From assembly GCA_021397835.1 (NCBI GenBank), contig JAJFZO010000034.1, positions 4,838,501 to 4,902,500 on the forward strand: DNA of 64,000 nucleotides, read 5' to 3'. Position 1 is the stretch's first letter; the number at the start of each line of letters is the position of its first letter. Shown piece after piece: positions 1-13,183 of the stretch. This DNA comes from Moringa oleifera (lineage: Eukaryota; Streptophyta; Magnoliopsida; Brassicales; Moringaceae). Both the position numbers and the translations under genes were made by a program. A model generated the notes under the pieces. The model was not told where the DNA came from. It did no database searches and was given only the letters and a program-made list of their open reading frames with translations.

Positions 1-2300
1 ACCATATATGGAGTTGAATTTTGTTTTACTTTTTTTGTATTTATTTTCACTTTTGGATCCTTTTACTTCTCTTTATGAGCTTTCTGCCTTGAATTTTTTA
101 ATAATTTTTCAATGTATCTAGATTAATTAATTTATTATTTCAATGATGTGATTTTGTTGATATATAAGTGTTTGTTTATCTTGCTATATATATATGTTGC
201 TAATTATGTGCAAGCTAGTTATAAAAAATTAAGAGATGATGCCTTTGTTATGGGATCATCTATTAATGATTTTACCTTCTTCTTTTTTTAGGCTATAGGT
301 AAAAAAAATAAAAAATATAATGTATATATGGATATGAGGTAGCTTTTTACAAATCATTCGACTTTAGTTCTCGGTTCTCATCACATGCCTCATCCGACGT
401 TATGATGTAACAAATAATTTTCTGTTTTTAAAATATAAAGAGAAAAGAATGAATACGAAAAAAACATATTGTGGAGGAAGATGTGCAAAAAAGATGGACG
501 AATAGCTACAAAGAGAATATGATATGATAAAGAACGAGCGAAGGGATTTGAGAGAAGAGATGCACATATAAATGAAAAACAAAAGACGAAAGAAAAACAA
601 AGTAAAAAAAATTGACCTCAACGAAGAAAATTCTTAGTAGACTGATTAGAGAAATAAGTTCCCAGCAAGATATTTTAAGTCTGCAAGATGCTTTTTCTAG
701 TCAATTTGATAATAATAGTGATGAAGATGATGGTAATGATAATGGTGACAATTGAATGGAAAATAATTAGATTAGCTTATATTATTTTAATTTGATTTGT
801 GGTTTGAATTTTTTATGTGAGTACATTGTGTATTTTGATAATAAATATGATGATTTGTTCTTTAACGTGATTTTTATTTTTTTATTAATTTATATACATT
901 TATTAATTCTATGAATTAAATTAAATATATGCATTGCTAATTATATATTAATTAAGAATAAAATTAAATTAAATTAATTTTTTAAATACTGATTTCTAAA
1001 TTGGCAGGAACATTTTCATCCTAATTTTTCAAAAGTTATTATGTATAAATGAATTAAAAAATATTTATAACAAAAAATAGTAAAATATTAATATTAATTT
1101 TTTTATAATTATGATTTCAAAATTCTGATAAAAAAATTAATGACAAAAATATAAAATTGTCCCATGTTCACATCAGAGTGCAAATAGTTTCTCATTGACA
1201 TTTTCACGATATTCTTTACAGTGGTCACGAAAAGCATTCTGTGGCATCAATTAACATTAACACTGAAACCAATCTGTGGCAATCAACTAGCTTTGCCAAG
1301 GGAGGCTACCGATGGTAACCCTTTAACATTGTTAAGAAATTTTTTCTTGAGAATTTTTAAAAATTTTATTAATTGTTTCTATAAAAATAAATTTTTATAA
1401 AAATTAGAGCGATATAATTTTTATTAAATGAAATAATTTTATGATAATTTAATTTACTATTTTAAAAAATATACAAATATAATAATACTTAAATTTTCAA
1501 CAAAATTTTTACCGAAATGCCATGAGCAATTTTTCCCACAAAACTTAATTCGATAAAAAATTTTGCATTTTCATGAATAGAACATAAAAAAGTAGACTTT
1601 TATAAGAATTTTCATTTTATAATTCTCATGAAAATTCTTTAAATTTTAATGAAAATTTTTGGTTCAAAAAAAGCCAAATTTTTTATAATAATATATCAAA
1701 ATTGAAACATAATATATTGAATAAAAAATATTTCTATTAAAATAAATAAATCTACTTCCTTTCTCTTGAATCAAACTCCTAGCTAGATCATCATATATTT
1801 AAGATCATTCCTTTCGTCACAAAGAAACTTTAGCCTAACTTACAAAACAGTTTCCTAAGTTTTCAAAGAAATTATGAGATTCTAAATGGAATAGAAAGTG
1901 AAAGACACCTCTCTAAACCCTTTATTATGTTTTAGACTTGCTGGAAATAAAAGCAAAATAAAGTAATTGATATTAAATTATTAATTCATAAAAATAAAAA
2001 TTAACACTTAATCTCTATCTAATGAAAAAAATAGTTGATTTGATTATAAATTAGATTTAAGAGATTAATGGTTGGATGCCGTTTTCATGAGTTTTGTTGG
2101 CTTGTCATCTCGTTTAGATTTTATTTTTTTTTTGTTGACTTTAACTTTTATTTGATAAGTAACTTAACACTTTAAAAATAAATAAATATTATCAATAGAA
2201 ATATTTAAAATAAAAATCATAAAAATATCTACTTAAGAGTTAAATAATTTTATTGATCATGTACACTTTTGTATACATATTAACGAGGCTTATTAAGTTT
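1..2300. other. AT-rich intergenic DNA, no gene recognised
   Basis: This stretch is dominated by A/T tracts, with stop codons in all frames. The only coding-like patch is around 660-755, where a short plus-strand frame ends in an Asp/Asn-rich tail (GAT/AAT repeats) and a stop. I cannot assign it to a family; it may be the tail of a decayed transposon protein. No RNA gene or promoter could be supported. Confidence 0.5.
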
Positions 2301-2311
2301 GTTTATTTTTG

Positions 2312-2807
2312 GATAAAAATTTCATAAAATCTTGATGTTTATTTTATGTTACCAATCAAACTTTTACATTTGAAAAATAATAAATTGAAAATTCATTTAT
2401 TAATTTATTCTAAATTAAATTTTGTTAAAAAATTTAAAATTTTAAAATATTTAAATTAAAGATCTTATATAATAAATTTTAAATTAAAATTTTTTATGAA
2501 TGTTAAAAAATATTCAAGCTATCATTATAAAACATTTTATTTTTTAATATTAAAATTAATATATATATTAAATTTAAATTATTAAAAATTTAAAAATTCA
2601 TAAAAATAAATCTTGTATAAAACATTATTCAAATTTTAAAGATGAATATGAAATAAAGTGAATAATTTATTTGAATTATTTTTGAAATATTTTAATAATT
2701 TAATTTAATTTATATTTAAAAATAATATTTGATTTATTATTTTTTAAACATAAAAATTTGATTAATAATATAATATCAATATTAATATTTTATAAGATTT
2801 TTATTTT
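2312..2807. mobile_element. AT-rich inverted-repeat element (MITE-like), copy A
   Basis: The left end (starting ATAAAAATTTCATAAAATCT) and the reverse complement of the right end both run into the same sequence, which contains ATTAATCAAATTTTTATRTTTRAAAAATAATAAATYRAA-like blocks. The terminal inverted repeats are therefore long, about 75-80 bp. There is no open reading frame, so the copy is non-autonomous. Related copies lie near 16253, 17404 and 22714. Boundaries are approximate because I could not fix a target-site duplication in such AT-rich flanks. Confidence 0.55.
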
Positions 2808-2819
2808 TTTATTTTAACT

Positions 2820-5700
2820 CGTCTCCACATAATATTCAGGAGATGAAAATACAATCACTTAACATTGCTTTATATTTTGTTATTATGTTACATAGAGTGG
2901 AATAAAATCATGCATGAAAGTAAAAATATAAGAATTATGTTCCATTGTCATCTCCTTTCATCTTTTTGCACTTCCATGGGTAATGTTTACATATTTGTAA
3001 CAACAAATTATTTCATTTAATATCATATATATATATATATATATTATTTGTTTTGCAATATTTAGCTAAATAAATTTAGAGATATATTTTATATAAAATA
3101 CTAATAAAACTTAATTTTCATATCTTCATTTAAATTATTAATATAATAAATGTTTTTCTTTCAATTTATTTCAAATATATATATATATTTGCTGTATCCA
3201 GAACCAAATGAGTAGGGGGGACCCACTACTTAAAATTAGGGCAAAAAAGTTAACCATGCCAAACCCACTTTTGCACGACAGTAGTTCTGCAAGATTCATT
3301 GACTTGGGTCTTTTAAACTCTTTTCGGGTCAACTCAGAAAGTGGGTTCACTCATATAACACAAGTCCTTGTCTATTGAATGAAAAATTAACTTCTTATAA
3401 AATTTAAACACTTTTTTTTATTATAAATATCTCGGTTCATGTATAAAAGTTTTAAAAAATTATTATTTATTTTAAAACATGAAATAAATCAAATTTATGC
3501 ATGCAAAATCATAGATATTCAGTTATTTCATCAAAATAAATTAATTTATCTTTTTAGAGCAATTAATTTTTTAATAAACATGGGATGTGAACCGTTTGGA
3601 TAATGAACAATTCAATTGCTAGCTGTGGGCACAATACATCCTTCACAAAGTGGTACCACAAATAACTTCGTATGTCATAATTGATCCAAACAAAATTCAA
3701 AGATGTCTAATGTCTTGTTCTCTTGCTGTAGAAGCCGACCTCCTTGAATTTTCTTCTCTCAAAAAAGCAAACCAAAGTAGATTCCTTTTTATTTGTCCGA
3801 CATCCATGACTTCGATTTACAGGTCAAGCAATTTCTTCGGCTCTAATTCACACAGAAAATATATTATATTTTGTCGTACGTATTGTGCCTGATCATCATT
3901 CATTGACACCAAGATTTTTCATTAATATCATCTATATCTTTTTTTAAAAATATTAAAAATTATTTTTGGAAAATTATTATAATATTAAATCGAAATATTA
4001 AATTTTATATTATTTAAAAATTATATAATTAAGATAAATATAAAATATTAACTCTTTTGCATCTTACAAAAATAATTTTAAGTTTTGAGAAATTTTATGG
4101 TAAAGATAACACCAAAATGAATAATATTTATAATTAAAATAATATCATTTTTGTTGACGTGTGTGATTATTTAACAAGAAATTGTCAACATTTTTACAAG
4201 TTACTATTTTATTTTCCTCATATTTATGAGATGTACTTGACGGCATCAATGTGAAACCCATAGCCAGCTAGGTGGATGTGGAACGCGGCAACACTTGTCC
4301 CCATTATGAAGGTACTCCATCAACACCGAATTGGATTTGACAGACGATAGGAGGAGGAATTGACTAAAGATGTACATAGGAATCAAGGCAACCCTTCTTA
4401 ATCATTTCACACTTCAGTCCAAGATAATTTACCGAAGTTAGGATTGAGCTTTTTCTCCGTGCTCTTTAAAATATTAAAAAATATATTTAATTTTTAAATT
4501 TATTTACATTTTTATATTCAACATACACTAATTATATTAATCTAGCTAATTCTAAGAACAATGTTATTACAACATGTTAAATAAAAATTCTAGGAAAGGA
4601 TGACATAAGATATCCTAGTTTTCTCCGACTCCGTCTTCTCCTTCTTTTGTTCTGATGCAGAGTTATCAAATACTGGTGGACGACTTGGAATGTTCTCCCT
4701 TGTCCTTGGCCAGGCATCAAGGTCCCTGGTTTCAACTTTTTGGCTTCTGCAGTTCCAATGTTAATGTAGTGGAGGCCTTTAATTTCAAAAGCAAGTATAT
4801 AGGCGTTGATTCAATAACTTCTTCCCCTTTGCATTAATTCCACAAATTAATTAAAAATTATACATTTTTTAAAATAGAAAAATGCAAAAAAATAAATAAA
4901 TTGAAGTCCATTGACTTTATATTATATAATGAAAACTGATATATGCAGATGCAGGCACATATCACTGGCAGGTATATATGTGCATCTGTATTGTATAATT
5001 GAATATTTTATGATCCATGCTTACTGAGGTTAAGTTCATTTAGTGGGGAACTTGTACAGGATTATAAGGAGAAGATGATACAGGACAAATGGAAGCTATG
5101 AAACCCCACGGTTCCCACTTGAGGAGATGCTGATAAGCTCACTTGGTGGAGATACTAACTGAAAAGCAAAAACAGACACCGTATATGGTGAGCAAATAGT
5201 GTTAGATATTTTGTTACGTAGCTAACGCAGTTTGTTAATAGTTGTTATCTATTTAAAAAATTAAATAATTTTTTTTTACTTAAAGATAATTATAGAGATA
5301 ATTATGATTAAATGATTTTAAGAGTTTAAATTTATTAAGCCACTTGAAAAAATAGTATTTAAATTAAATTTATCTTGATAGAAGATAAGTATCAAACTAT
5401 TTTTTATGATCTTGATCCTCTCTCTACTTATTATAAATATCAATCTTGATCTCAATCAAGAATGGTATGCAGAGAAAATATTAAAGAAGAGAAAGCCAAG
5501 TTCTTCAATTATCATCCCTATAAGAAAAGCTTTAAGAGATTGTCTCATGGATAAAGGTATATTTTTTTTATTAATTATTTTACACGTGAAACCCACAATG
5601 CTTCAAGATTCAGGATCAAGATTATGCATGATTAGTTTGAATAAATAAAGGAGGATTCAAGAAATAGAACCAAACAGCTGGTGGAGGAAACTAAATGAGC
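2820..5700. other. Intergenic DNA with unassigned higher-GC patches
   Basis: This stretch is mostly AT-rich. Patches of more balanced composition lie at 3180-3360, 3600-3900, 4230-4440, 4640-4840 and 5030-5160. They look like old gene or transposon fragments, but none gave a recognisable family on either strand. An (AT)n run sits at about 3028-3045. Confidence 0.4.
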
Positions 5701-5710
5701 CGGTCAACAT

Positions 5711-5729
5711 GTTATGTATGTATCGACAT
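5711..5729 (+). promoter_or_regulatory. Degenerate zinc-deficiency response element, distal copy
   Basis: The 10-mer GTATCGACAT at 5720-5729 matches 9 of 10 positions of the zinc-deficiency response element RTGTCGACAY, which is bound by the plant F-group bZIP factors bZIP19/23. It lies about 412-421 bases upstream of the ZIP start codon. The surrounding roughly 30 bases (GGTCAACATGTTATGT...CGACAT) are an imperfect duplicate of the segment around the perfect copy 100 bases downstream. Confidence 0.5.
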
Positions 5730-5819
5730 TAACAAGTTGACTTTTCTGGTCTAGGCTCGCTTGTCTCCTCACGATCCCCGGAGGAACCTGTTTTCTTATT
5801 GGCCGTCAACCTGTTATAT

Positions 5820-5829
5820 ATGTCGACAT
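5820..5829 (+). promoter_or_regulatory. Perfect zinc-deficiency response element palindrome
   Basis: ATGTCGACAT is an exact match to RTGTCGACAY, the palindromic site of the bZIP19/bZIP23 zinc-deficiency regulators. It sits 312-321 bases upstream of the ATG of the ZIP transporter, a class of gene these factors are known to switch on when zinc is scarce. The site identity is read directly; its use in this genome is inference. Confidence 0.75.
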
Positions 5830-6079
5830 ACTTTTGGCACTTAAGCTCTCCATTATTAATATAATATTGCGAACAGATTGAGTTCACATAAATATGGTCG
5901 AAAATTAATGTAGAAAATGGAGTCTGAAAAGAATCCTCCCTGTTCAGATGACTTCATTATTTGCTCATAGTAGACAAGTCAGCTTCTACACGGGTAAAAT
6001 AGAACTTGCGTGTGTTTCAGACCTCGTAGGATCTCTATTTTCTAAATTGTTCACCCTGCCATTACCAGATAAGCCTCCA

Positions 6080-6087
6080 TATATAAA
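6080..6087 (+). promoter_or_regulatory. TATA box of the ZIP gene
   Basis: TATATAAA lies 54-61 bases before the start codon at 6141. This implies a short 5' leader and fits the orientation of the gene and the upstream zinc-type palindromes. Confidence 0.6.
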
Positions 6088-6140
6088 GAATTTGAAGTCC
6101 TTTCTTCACTCGCTTCCTCATCGTATCTCATATAGGCATC

Positions 6141-8215
6141 ATGTCTCGTAAGCTTTTTGTGTTCTTCTGCTGCTTTCTCCTTCTGGTTCCTGCTGTACTA
6201 GTGAGAGGGGATAACGCTTGCTGTGAACCAAAGGAAACAGGTGACAAAAAAGAAGCACTCAAGTACAAAATCGCAGGGATAGCTACCATACTGGTTGCCG
6301 GTGCAATAGGGGTTTGTCTTCCTGTTCTGGGCAAAGCCGTCCCGGCTTTAAGTCCTGAAAGCAATATCTTCGTCGTAGTCAAGGCTTTTGCAGCTGGTGT
6401 GATATTGTCAACTGGGTTCGTTCACGTTCTTCCTGATGCTTTCGAAAATCTGAGTTCCCCATGCCTAAGCGAAACCCCTTGGGAGTTTCCATTTGCGGGG
6501 TTTGTGGCCATGCTGTCTGCAATTGGGACTTTGATGATCGATACTTATGCCAGCATTTACTACCGGAAGTCTTACCTTAAAAAGAGCGCCCACACAAGTG
6601 ACGTGCAAGTTCATACTCATATGACTCACGGCCACTCTCATGGTTCGGTCGCTTTAGCAGACGACTCGGGTTCCTCTCAGCTTCTTCGAGACCGAGTCAT
6701 CTCACAGGTAAACTCTACTCTCAGAGCGATTTCCCTTCATTGCCCGTGCGTGCAAGGCTTGTTTATCTTGGATTTTTTAAAATTTTTTTGATTACCTAAA
6801 TGAAGCAATCTCTCATGAACTTTTTCTTTTTCCCAGTTTGGGTTATTTATTTATTTATTCCTTCCTTTTTAACGTATGTATATGGTAGGTTTTAGAGATG
6901 GGGATCGTTGTGCACTCGGTGATAATAGGAATTTCTATGGGTGCTTCTGAAAGTGTGAAAACGGTGAGGCCTCTGCTTGGTGCCCTAACCTTTCATCAGT
7001 TCTTCGAGGGCATGGGACTTGGTGGATGCATTACTCAGGTACTTCTGTGAGCCTAATTAACGTATTAACACATATCCTTCATTTATTCATGAGGTATATA
7101 CCTTTGAAATAGATTGAAAGCAAAATTATCTTTCCCCTTTTATTCGGTGGTTTCTATATTTTGAGAGAAAACGCCAAGAAGAATTATTGGGTGATGATCA
7201 GATTAAGATTCTTTGTTTGATTTTTGTCCTTTTTGCCTGTGGTTGAGATGGCTGGTCCATGCCTCTGCCTTTAAAGTCGGTCAGAAGCACAGTTTTGAAA
7301 TTATTTGCAGCACATATTTGTTGATATTTTAGTTTGAAATCATATTTAATTTTCTACCGTCAATTTAGTTGCATTGGTGATCTAAGTCTTCCTTTTGGGC
7401 GCCCACATTTCCAATCCATAGTAATTTCATTACGGTCTCAAAGACTTGAAACAGTGAGTTCCATATGAGGAGCTGGACTTTTTTTTCTTTTTTCATCATT
7501 TGTCATGAAACCAGCTTTGAATATGTAAACGCAGCGTTGATTTCCAAATCGGTCCAAAATGACACCATATTGAAAGTATCTTTTTGACCCTTTTTTTGTT
7601 ATGTTATGTAAGACAATTTGGAGGTTTTAGATGTTTATTTTTGGAACACATCTCTCTTTTCCACATTTCTATAAAATTGTGAAATATCTATCAAATTAGG
7701 GAAAAAACTATAATTTTACTTTTTTTCCTTAATTTGAAGACTTACACTTTTTTTTTTTTTTTGTGAATCTTGAGAACTGAAAACTTGTCAATTTAGCCAA
7801 ATTTCTTTTATTTGAATAAGAATAATTAGTTCTTGGAAAAGCATATTATGTTGCGATAAAATATAAGAGTGCTACCTTATTTTTGTAACATGTTTTATGG
7901 TTTTTGTAGGCAAAATTCAAGTGCCGAGCTGTTACTATCATGGCACTTTTCTTCTCTCTTACTACGCCAGTTGGAATTGCCATAGGCATTGGAATATCCA
8001 GCCGTTATGATGAGAACAGCCCCACAGCTCTCATAGTTGAAGGGATCTTCAATGCAGCATCGGCTGGAATACTGATATACATGTCCCTCGTTGATCTTCT
8101 TGCTGCTGATTTCATGAACCCTAAGTTGCAGTGCAATGGAAAGCTTCAATTGGCAGCTAACGTGTCTCTTCTTCTGGGTGCTGGTTGTATGGCTGTCTTG
8201 GCTAAATGGGCTTGA
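6141..8215 (+). CDS. ZIP: ZIP-family zinc/metal transporter, 3 exons, 340 aa
   Basis: Exons are 6141-6707, 6889-7038 and 7910-8215. All junctions are GT-AG and in phase 0, giving 340 residues, the usual length of plant ZIPs. A hydrophobic signal segment occupies residues 5-22, followed by a short Cys-containing (CC) extracellular stretch. Membrane segments lie at about 45-64, 77-98 and 117-137. A cytoplasmic His-rich loop follows (residues 151-167, [11 protein letters not shown]). The family signature is in segments IV-V, with the HSVIIG motif (His198) and HQFFEG motif (His225, Glu229), which line the metal path. The C-terminus ends LAKWA, as in ZIP1/ZIP3/ZIP5-type proteins. The expected role is uptake of Zn2+ (possibly other divalent metals) across the plasma membrane into the cytosol. 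Two zinc-deficiency-type sites upstream favour a zinc-responsive rather than iron-responsive (IRT1-like) gene. Subfamily placement is by eye. Confidence 0.93.
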
Positions 8216-11200
8216 ACTACACTTGTAAAATTGCCTTTTTGTTTTGACTTGACCCTGGGTATTGTTATGTAAAAGTATCAAAATGGTTTGACAACAAAAA
8301 TAGATTCCATCTTGGCTTCTTATTGTTATTCTTTGAAAAGAGTTTGTTTTCTTGTTTTAGTTTGACCCTTAGAGGATTAAGGGTTGCTTCAGATGGAGGA
8401 AGAAGATGGGTGGCTTAAAGGGCATGTAGAAGAACATGCAAATGCTTAATTCAACCAGAGGGAGGTGGAGGAGACGGTGGGATGCGATCAAAAAAAAGGA
8501 CATTGCTTTTGAGGAATTTGATTAAAGAGTGCATGTGTGTACGGCTTAAGTCTAGGAGACGAGTTGCTTTGGCGTCTGCTAGCTCTTTTGTCATAATGAA
8601 TAAGGAACTGTCTCTGGCAGTATTTGTTAATTTTAATTGGTCTTAGAAACTTAAAAGCTTTCAATTCTGTCCTTAAAAGTTCACAGGCATATCCGTGATT
8701 CCAACATAAGAATATTCAGGTGAGCTTATAGAATATATAAAAACGTTAGTATGCTGTTTTTTTTATATTAATCTTTGGGCTTTTTAATTGTTTTTCTTTG
8801 GGCTTTTTACATATTTCTTAGTCATAACTCGAACTCTTGGCGCCACAAGAGCCCTTGCTTCTAAAGTCGAAAGGACCTTTTGCATATAGTTTTAAATAGG
8901 TAAATTTTTTAAAAATTATTTTTAAAAATATTTATCATCAATAATTATACATTTAATTTAAATATACAAAATAAAATAAAAAAATATTTAAACAATCATT
9001 TTAATTTTGACTATATCTTGAGAACGTATTTAGTTGTGTTATATTTGTGAAATAGGTATTAATGGGACACATTTTTTTACTTAAAGGATTCTATTAGTTA
9101 GTTTTTTTTTTTAATTTTTAGAAAAATTGGAACTCCCCTTAAGGGTTTCTTTTTTTTCCTTTTCTCTTTTTCTCATTGTTTCCTCATTCCTTTGCATCTC
9201 CTCCATTTTTCATCATCTAACATCGAAGCTTTAAGTGTGAATGCTTCTGGTGAAACCCATCTTTGATCATATTGGAGCTCATTTATGAAACTTTCACCCT
9301 TAACATGTTAGTTGAAACCCATTTTTTTTAAACCCATCATGTCTCCTTGTTGTCCTCATCTTGTCGTCAACCATATCCAATAGCCAATCATCATAATAGG
9401 TGCATGCAAAAAGATTAATTGTGATAACCCTATTGAAGACCAATACTGAATATTCCATCATCGAAATCCTTTCCTCACTATCATTATGAATGTATGGTGA
9501 TAATATGGTACAAATATTTAGTTTTTTAACATTTAATCTATCAAACAAGCATGAGCTTCAGAACAATATATTTGATTTCTTTGTTTTTTACCATTGATAG
9601 TGATATTGAATTGTTAAATGTGGTTAAACTTTGCAAGGTGAGTGTGGGTATAGAGATATGATAGGTGTTTTAAAGGGTTTGTTACAATATGTATGAACTA
9701 TATTGAGAAGGTTTGGGATTTGGGGCTGTATGTGAAGTGCGAGGTTATTGGTGATTTTATATATGCAATAGTTTTTATGGAGTAATGATTTATGAATGTT
9801 TAATAGTGAGTTGTAATTGTCTAGTAGTGATTTGTAGCCATGATTAATGATTTGTAACTGAGGTTTTATTCCATTCTTCCTCTATCAATAATCTAATGCG
9901 AGTTTGTCCCTAAGAAAGACCTTCCTAAACAGAAGAAGTAATAAGTAACCATGTCATTTTCTCTTTTATTTTAAAATGTCTCTTGTTATTATGAAGTATT
10001 TGCAATACAACCTTTTAGTGGCTGCATGTTTTCAAGATCAATTATGGAATCTTCTGCCTATGTTTCATTATGTTGATCATGGAAGGATTATCATTAAATT
10101 TTACTAAGTTGAACATTATGTGGATCCAAAAATGCATCACTATTGCTATACATACGATCGCGGTTGACATCACTTAAATTGTGATATTTTCTATTTATTG
10201 AAGGATCTTTGAAGTTTAGTCGTTTATTAGAACTGCATTGAATGTTGATTGAGTTACACTTGAGCTACAGTTGTTGATAGAAGTGATGTTACATTAAATG
10301 TTGATTGACTTATACTTGAAATCTAGTTGTTCACAAAAATGATGTTACATTTTTAATAAGAATTTGGCAAATTAAAAGTTTGACAATGTATTTACTTTAT
10401 GTGTCATACTTCAATGTTGATTTTATTTTTTTAGAAAGTTTAAATAAAGTTGAATAAACACAATGACTCTTTCAAGTATCCGTAGACATTATGCTCATTT
10501 GAAAGGAACATTTACTAAATTGGCACTAAGTTTTCCCACTTCAGATACAAAAGTGCTATTAATTTGGCTAAGTTACGATGGTGAAAAGAATGACACTATA
10601 AATGAATAAAATTAACAATTCTCTATGCTATGGAACTGTAACAAGAATTTTTTTCATTATGATAGTATAACAAATAATTATCATCGTGTTAATATTTACA
10701 TTTATACATTACATGACTAAATACAAACAGATAAAGTTGCATGGTGCACGATCCAACAATAGCATACAATACTACAAAATATTTAATCTACAACCATAAA
10801 TTTAAGGACAAAGCATGATGATGGTTAGTTATTCATTAACTTTATGTACCAACCACTAAAAACATTACATCTAAAATATAATTTGTAACCTATTTGGACT
10901 CCATGAAAACTTCATCCACCAAATGTAGTTTGAACCATCCTCATTTTTTCTTCTATTGACTGGCACCAATACTCGAATATCATCACTTATACTGCATTAT
11001 GATCAAAATAAGGTTCATTAACACAGTATTAGCTTCTATAACCACTTTGGATGCATTATGTTATTGTAATTGTGTCAAATCATTATGATAATTTGATAGA
11101 TCACTACCACCATATACTAAATAATTATACTTTATGAAAAGTCACTGTCAATATTTTTTATATCATGCTAATTAAGCGTTAGGGATAATGTTTGCAAATA

Positions 11201-13000
11201 AATCACAATAGGCAACCATGATAAATACAAAACAGATAATATGTTGGCCTAAAAAAGTTTACTATTTATTAAACGCATATCACTATCGTCACACATAAAT
11301 TAATATCAACACAAGCTAAATAACTATCACTCAAAATGACCAATTAGTCATGCATAAAACTAACATACATATGCCTAATTCATTTCTCAAAGTTAATGCA
11401 TATTCATATAACATTAAATTTTATAAAATAAAAAAATGTACCCAATGTGGGTTTAACTTAGAACCCCAAAATGATACAATGAGAATTATAAGAACACATA
11501 CAAAAAATGTAAAAAATGTATGCAGCAGAAAAAAACCTAAAAATGCAACCTAATTTTTCACTTTTTGTACATGAACACACACATCACTAGGAAGTCAACT
11601 TTAAACAAACAAAAAATTATAATGTTATTTAAGTCTTGGCTACCTCATAACAAACTAAAAAGAAACCCATGAAGCCATTAATAGAAGAAAAAAGATTAAT
11701 AGAAAAGCAATGAACCGTCTATTGGATGTTTGAACAGAAATTTCAAGGAATATGTCTAACCTCATTACCCGTTCTTTGTTAGGTTGATCGTTTTTCCTGT
11801 TAAACATAGCCACTTAAAGAATACAAGCTATCTTAGATCATGTGAAAATCTAATCAGTTAATGCATGCAATCCTACTTTAATAATATCAAATTTTGATTT
11901 ATTTATAAAAAAATCCGAGAGGTGAAATGAGGTTGTTGTCACTTAGTAAACCTTGGCGGGTAAAAAGAGAGTGTATGTGGCTATGTTGTTACTTAAGTGA
12001 CAACACAGCATAATGAAGTGTACTATGTTGTCATAGAAAAATAGGGCTTTATCCCCACATGTAAGTGAAGATATAGTGGTCTTCACAGCCACTAAAGAAG
12101 GGCAGCATGGTTATCACAATGGAAAAAAGATTAAAAATATGTAGCTTAATAATGTTTGGTTATTTTTATAGTGAGAGAATTTTTTATATTAATTTCTTTG
12201 ATTAGCACTTTTTAAATAAATGAGTAAATTTTTTATTTAGATGCCTTGTTTAGAGAAAATTTCTTATGTTTTTTATATCTTTCTTGAATCACAAGAATTC
12301 ATGGAGCCTTTTTGCTAAAATAAAGCACATTCATAGGTCTTTTTATCATTTTATTATTTTTTAATTTAAATATTTTTTCCTCTCGTTTCCTTTCACCATT
12401 TCTTTCTTGCTTCTCGTTCTTACTTTCTTTCTTTTTCTTTTTTTAACAAAATTTCCTCTTACAAATCCTTTGTTGTTATGATTAAAGTCCATAATCAATT
12501 GATTGCTTTATTTTATGCGCATCATATTTCGAGAATATATATTTTTTAATCTTTTTGTCAATGGGTTTTATGCACTTTGAGTTTTTTTTTTTTTTTTGGG
12601 CTTTCAGTGGAAACATCTCATCACTCTATCATTATCGACAAGTTTTATGGTCGGTAGACATTTGAGGTCTTGATCCTTTTTATTTCTTTTGTTGGATCAC
12701 ATTAACATTGTCAATGAGTTTCAAGGCTACAGACACTTAAGGCCTTGGTTTTTTTTTTTCCCCCCTCTTTGCACCTTTTTTCCTCTTTTCACTAATTGAA
12801 TTTGATTATTTTTTCTCTTTTTCTTTCTCAGTTTAGTGGCCATAGCTGACCACTTTTTTTCTTCTCCCTTAAAATGCACAGGTCGTTGCATTTAATGTGT
12901 GAACAAACAGTTTCGCTCATGCTGCCAGCCTTAGTTCCTATCATCTAGCACCACTCTCCATTCAACGACCATTATCGTCATCTACTTTGTCATCTCTTTC
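8216..13000. other. Intergenic DNA, no gene supported
   Basis: This holds the 3' untranslated part of the ZIP gene (roughly to 8650) followed by AT-rich spacer. Short open frames exist on both strands, but none shows a recognisable domain or codon pattern. A two-copy imperfect direct repeat with a period of about 56 lies at 10239-10350 (shared blocks AATGTTGATTGA and GTGATGTTACAT). Poly(T) runs occur near 7749, 12580 and 12750. Confidence 0.5.
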
Positions 13001-13183
13001 TTTCTTATAAAAAATAACAAACACAAAGACACATTTATCATTTCTACTTCTATCTCTTCATTTCATAAGGCTTCCCTAAGAAATTAGGGTTTTGTGTTTG
13101 TTTCTCAGTTTTTGCTTCTCAGTTTTTGGTTCTCCTTAGCATTCTTTCATCTTTTCTTCTTTTGCAGTGTTTACACTTGAGAC

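Noticed and set aside
4640..4840. Coding-like patch, open on both strands
   Set aside because: No recognisable domain, no splice context and no neighbours that would support a gene; left as unassigned.
7895..8281. Minus-strand open frame across ZIP exon 3
   Set aside because: It is the shadow of a well-conserved plus-strand exon.
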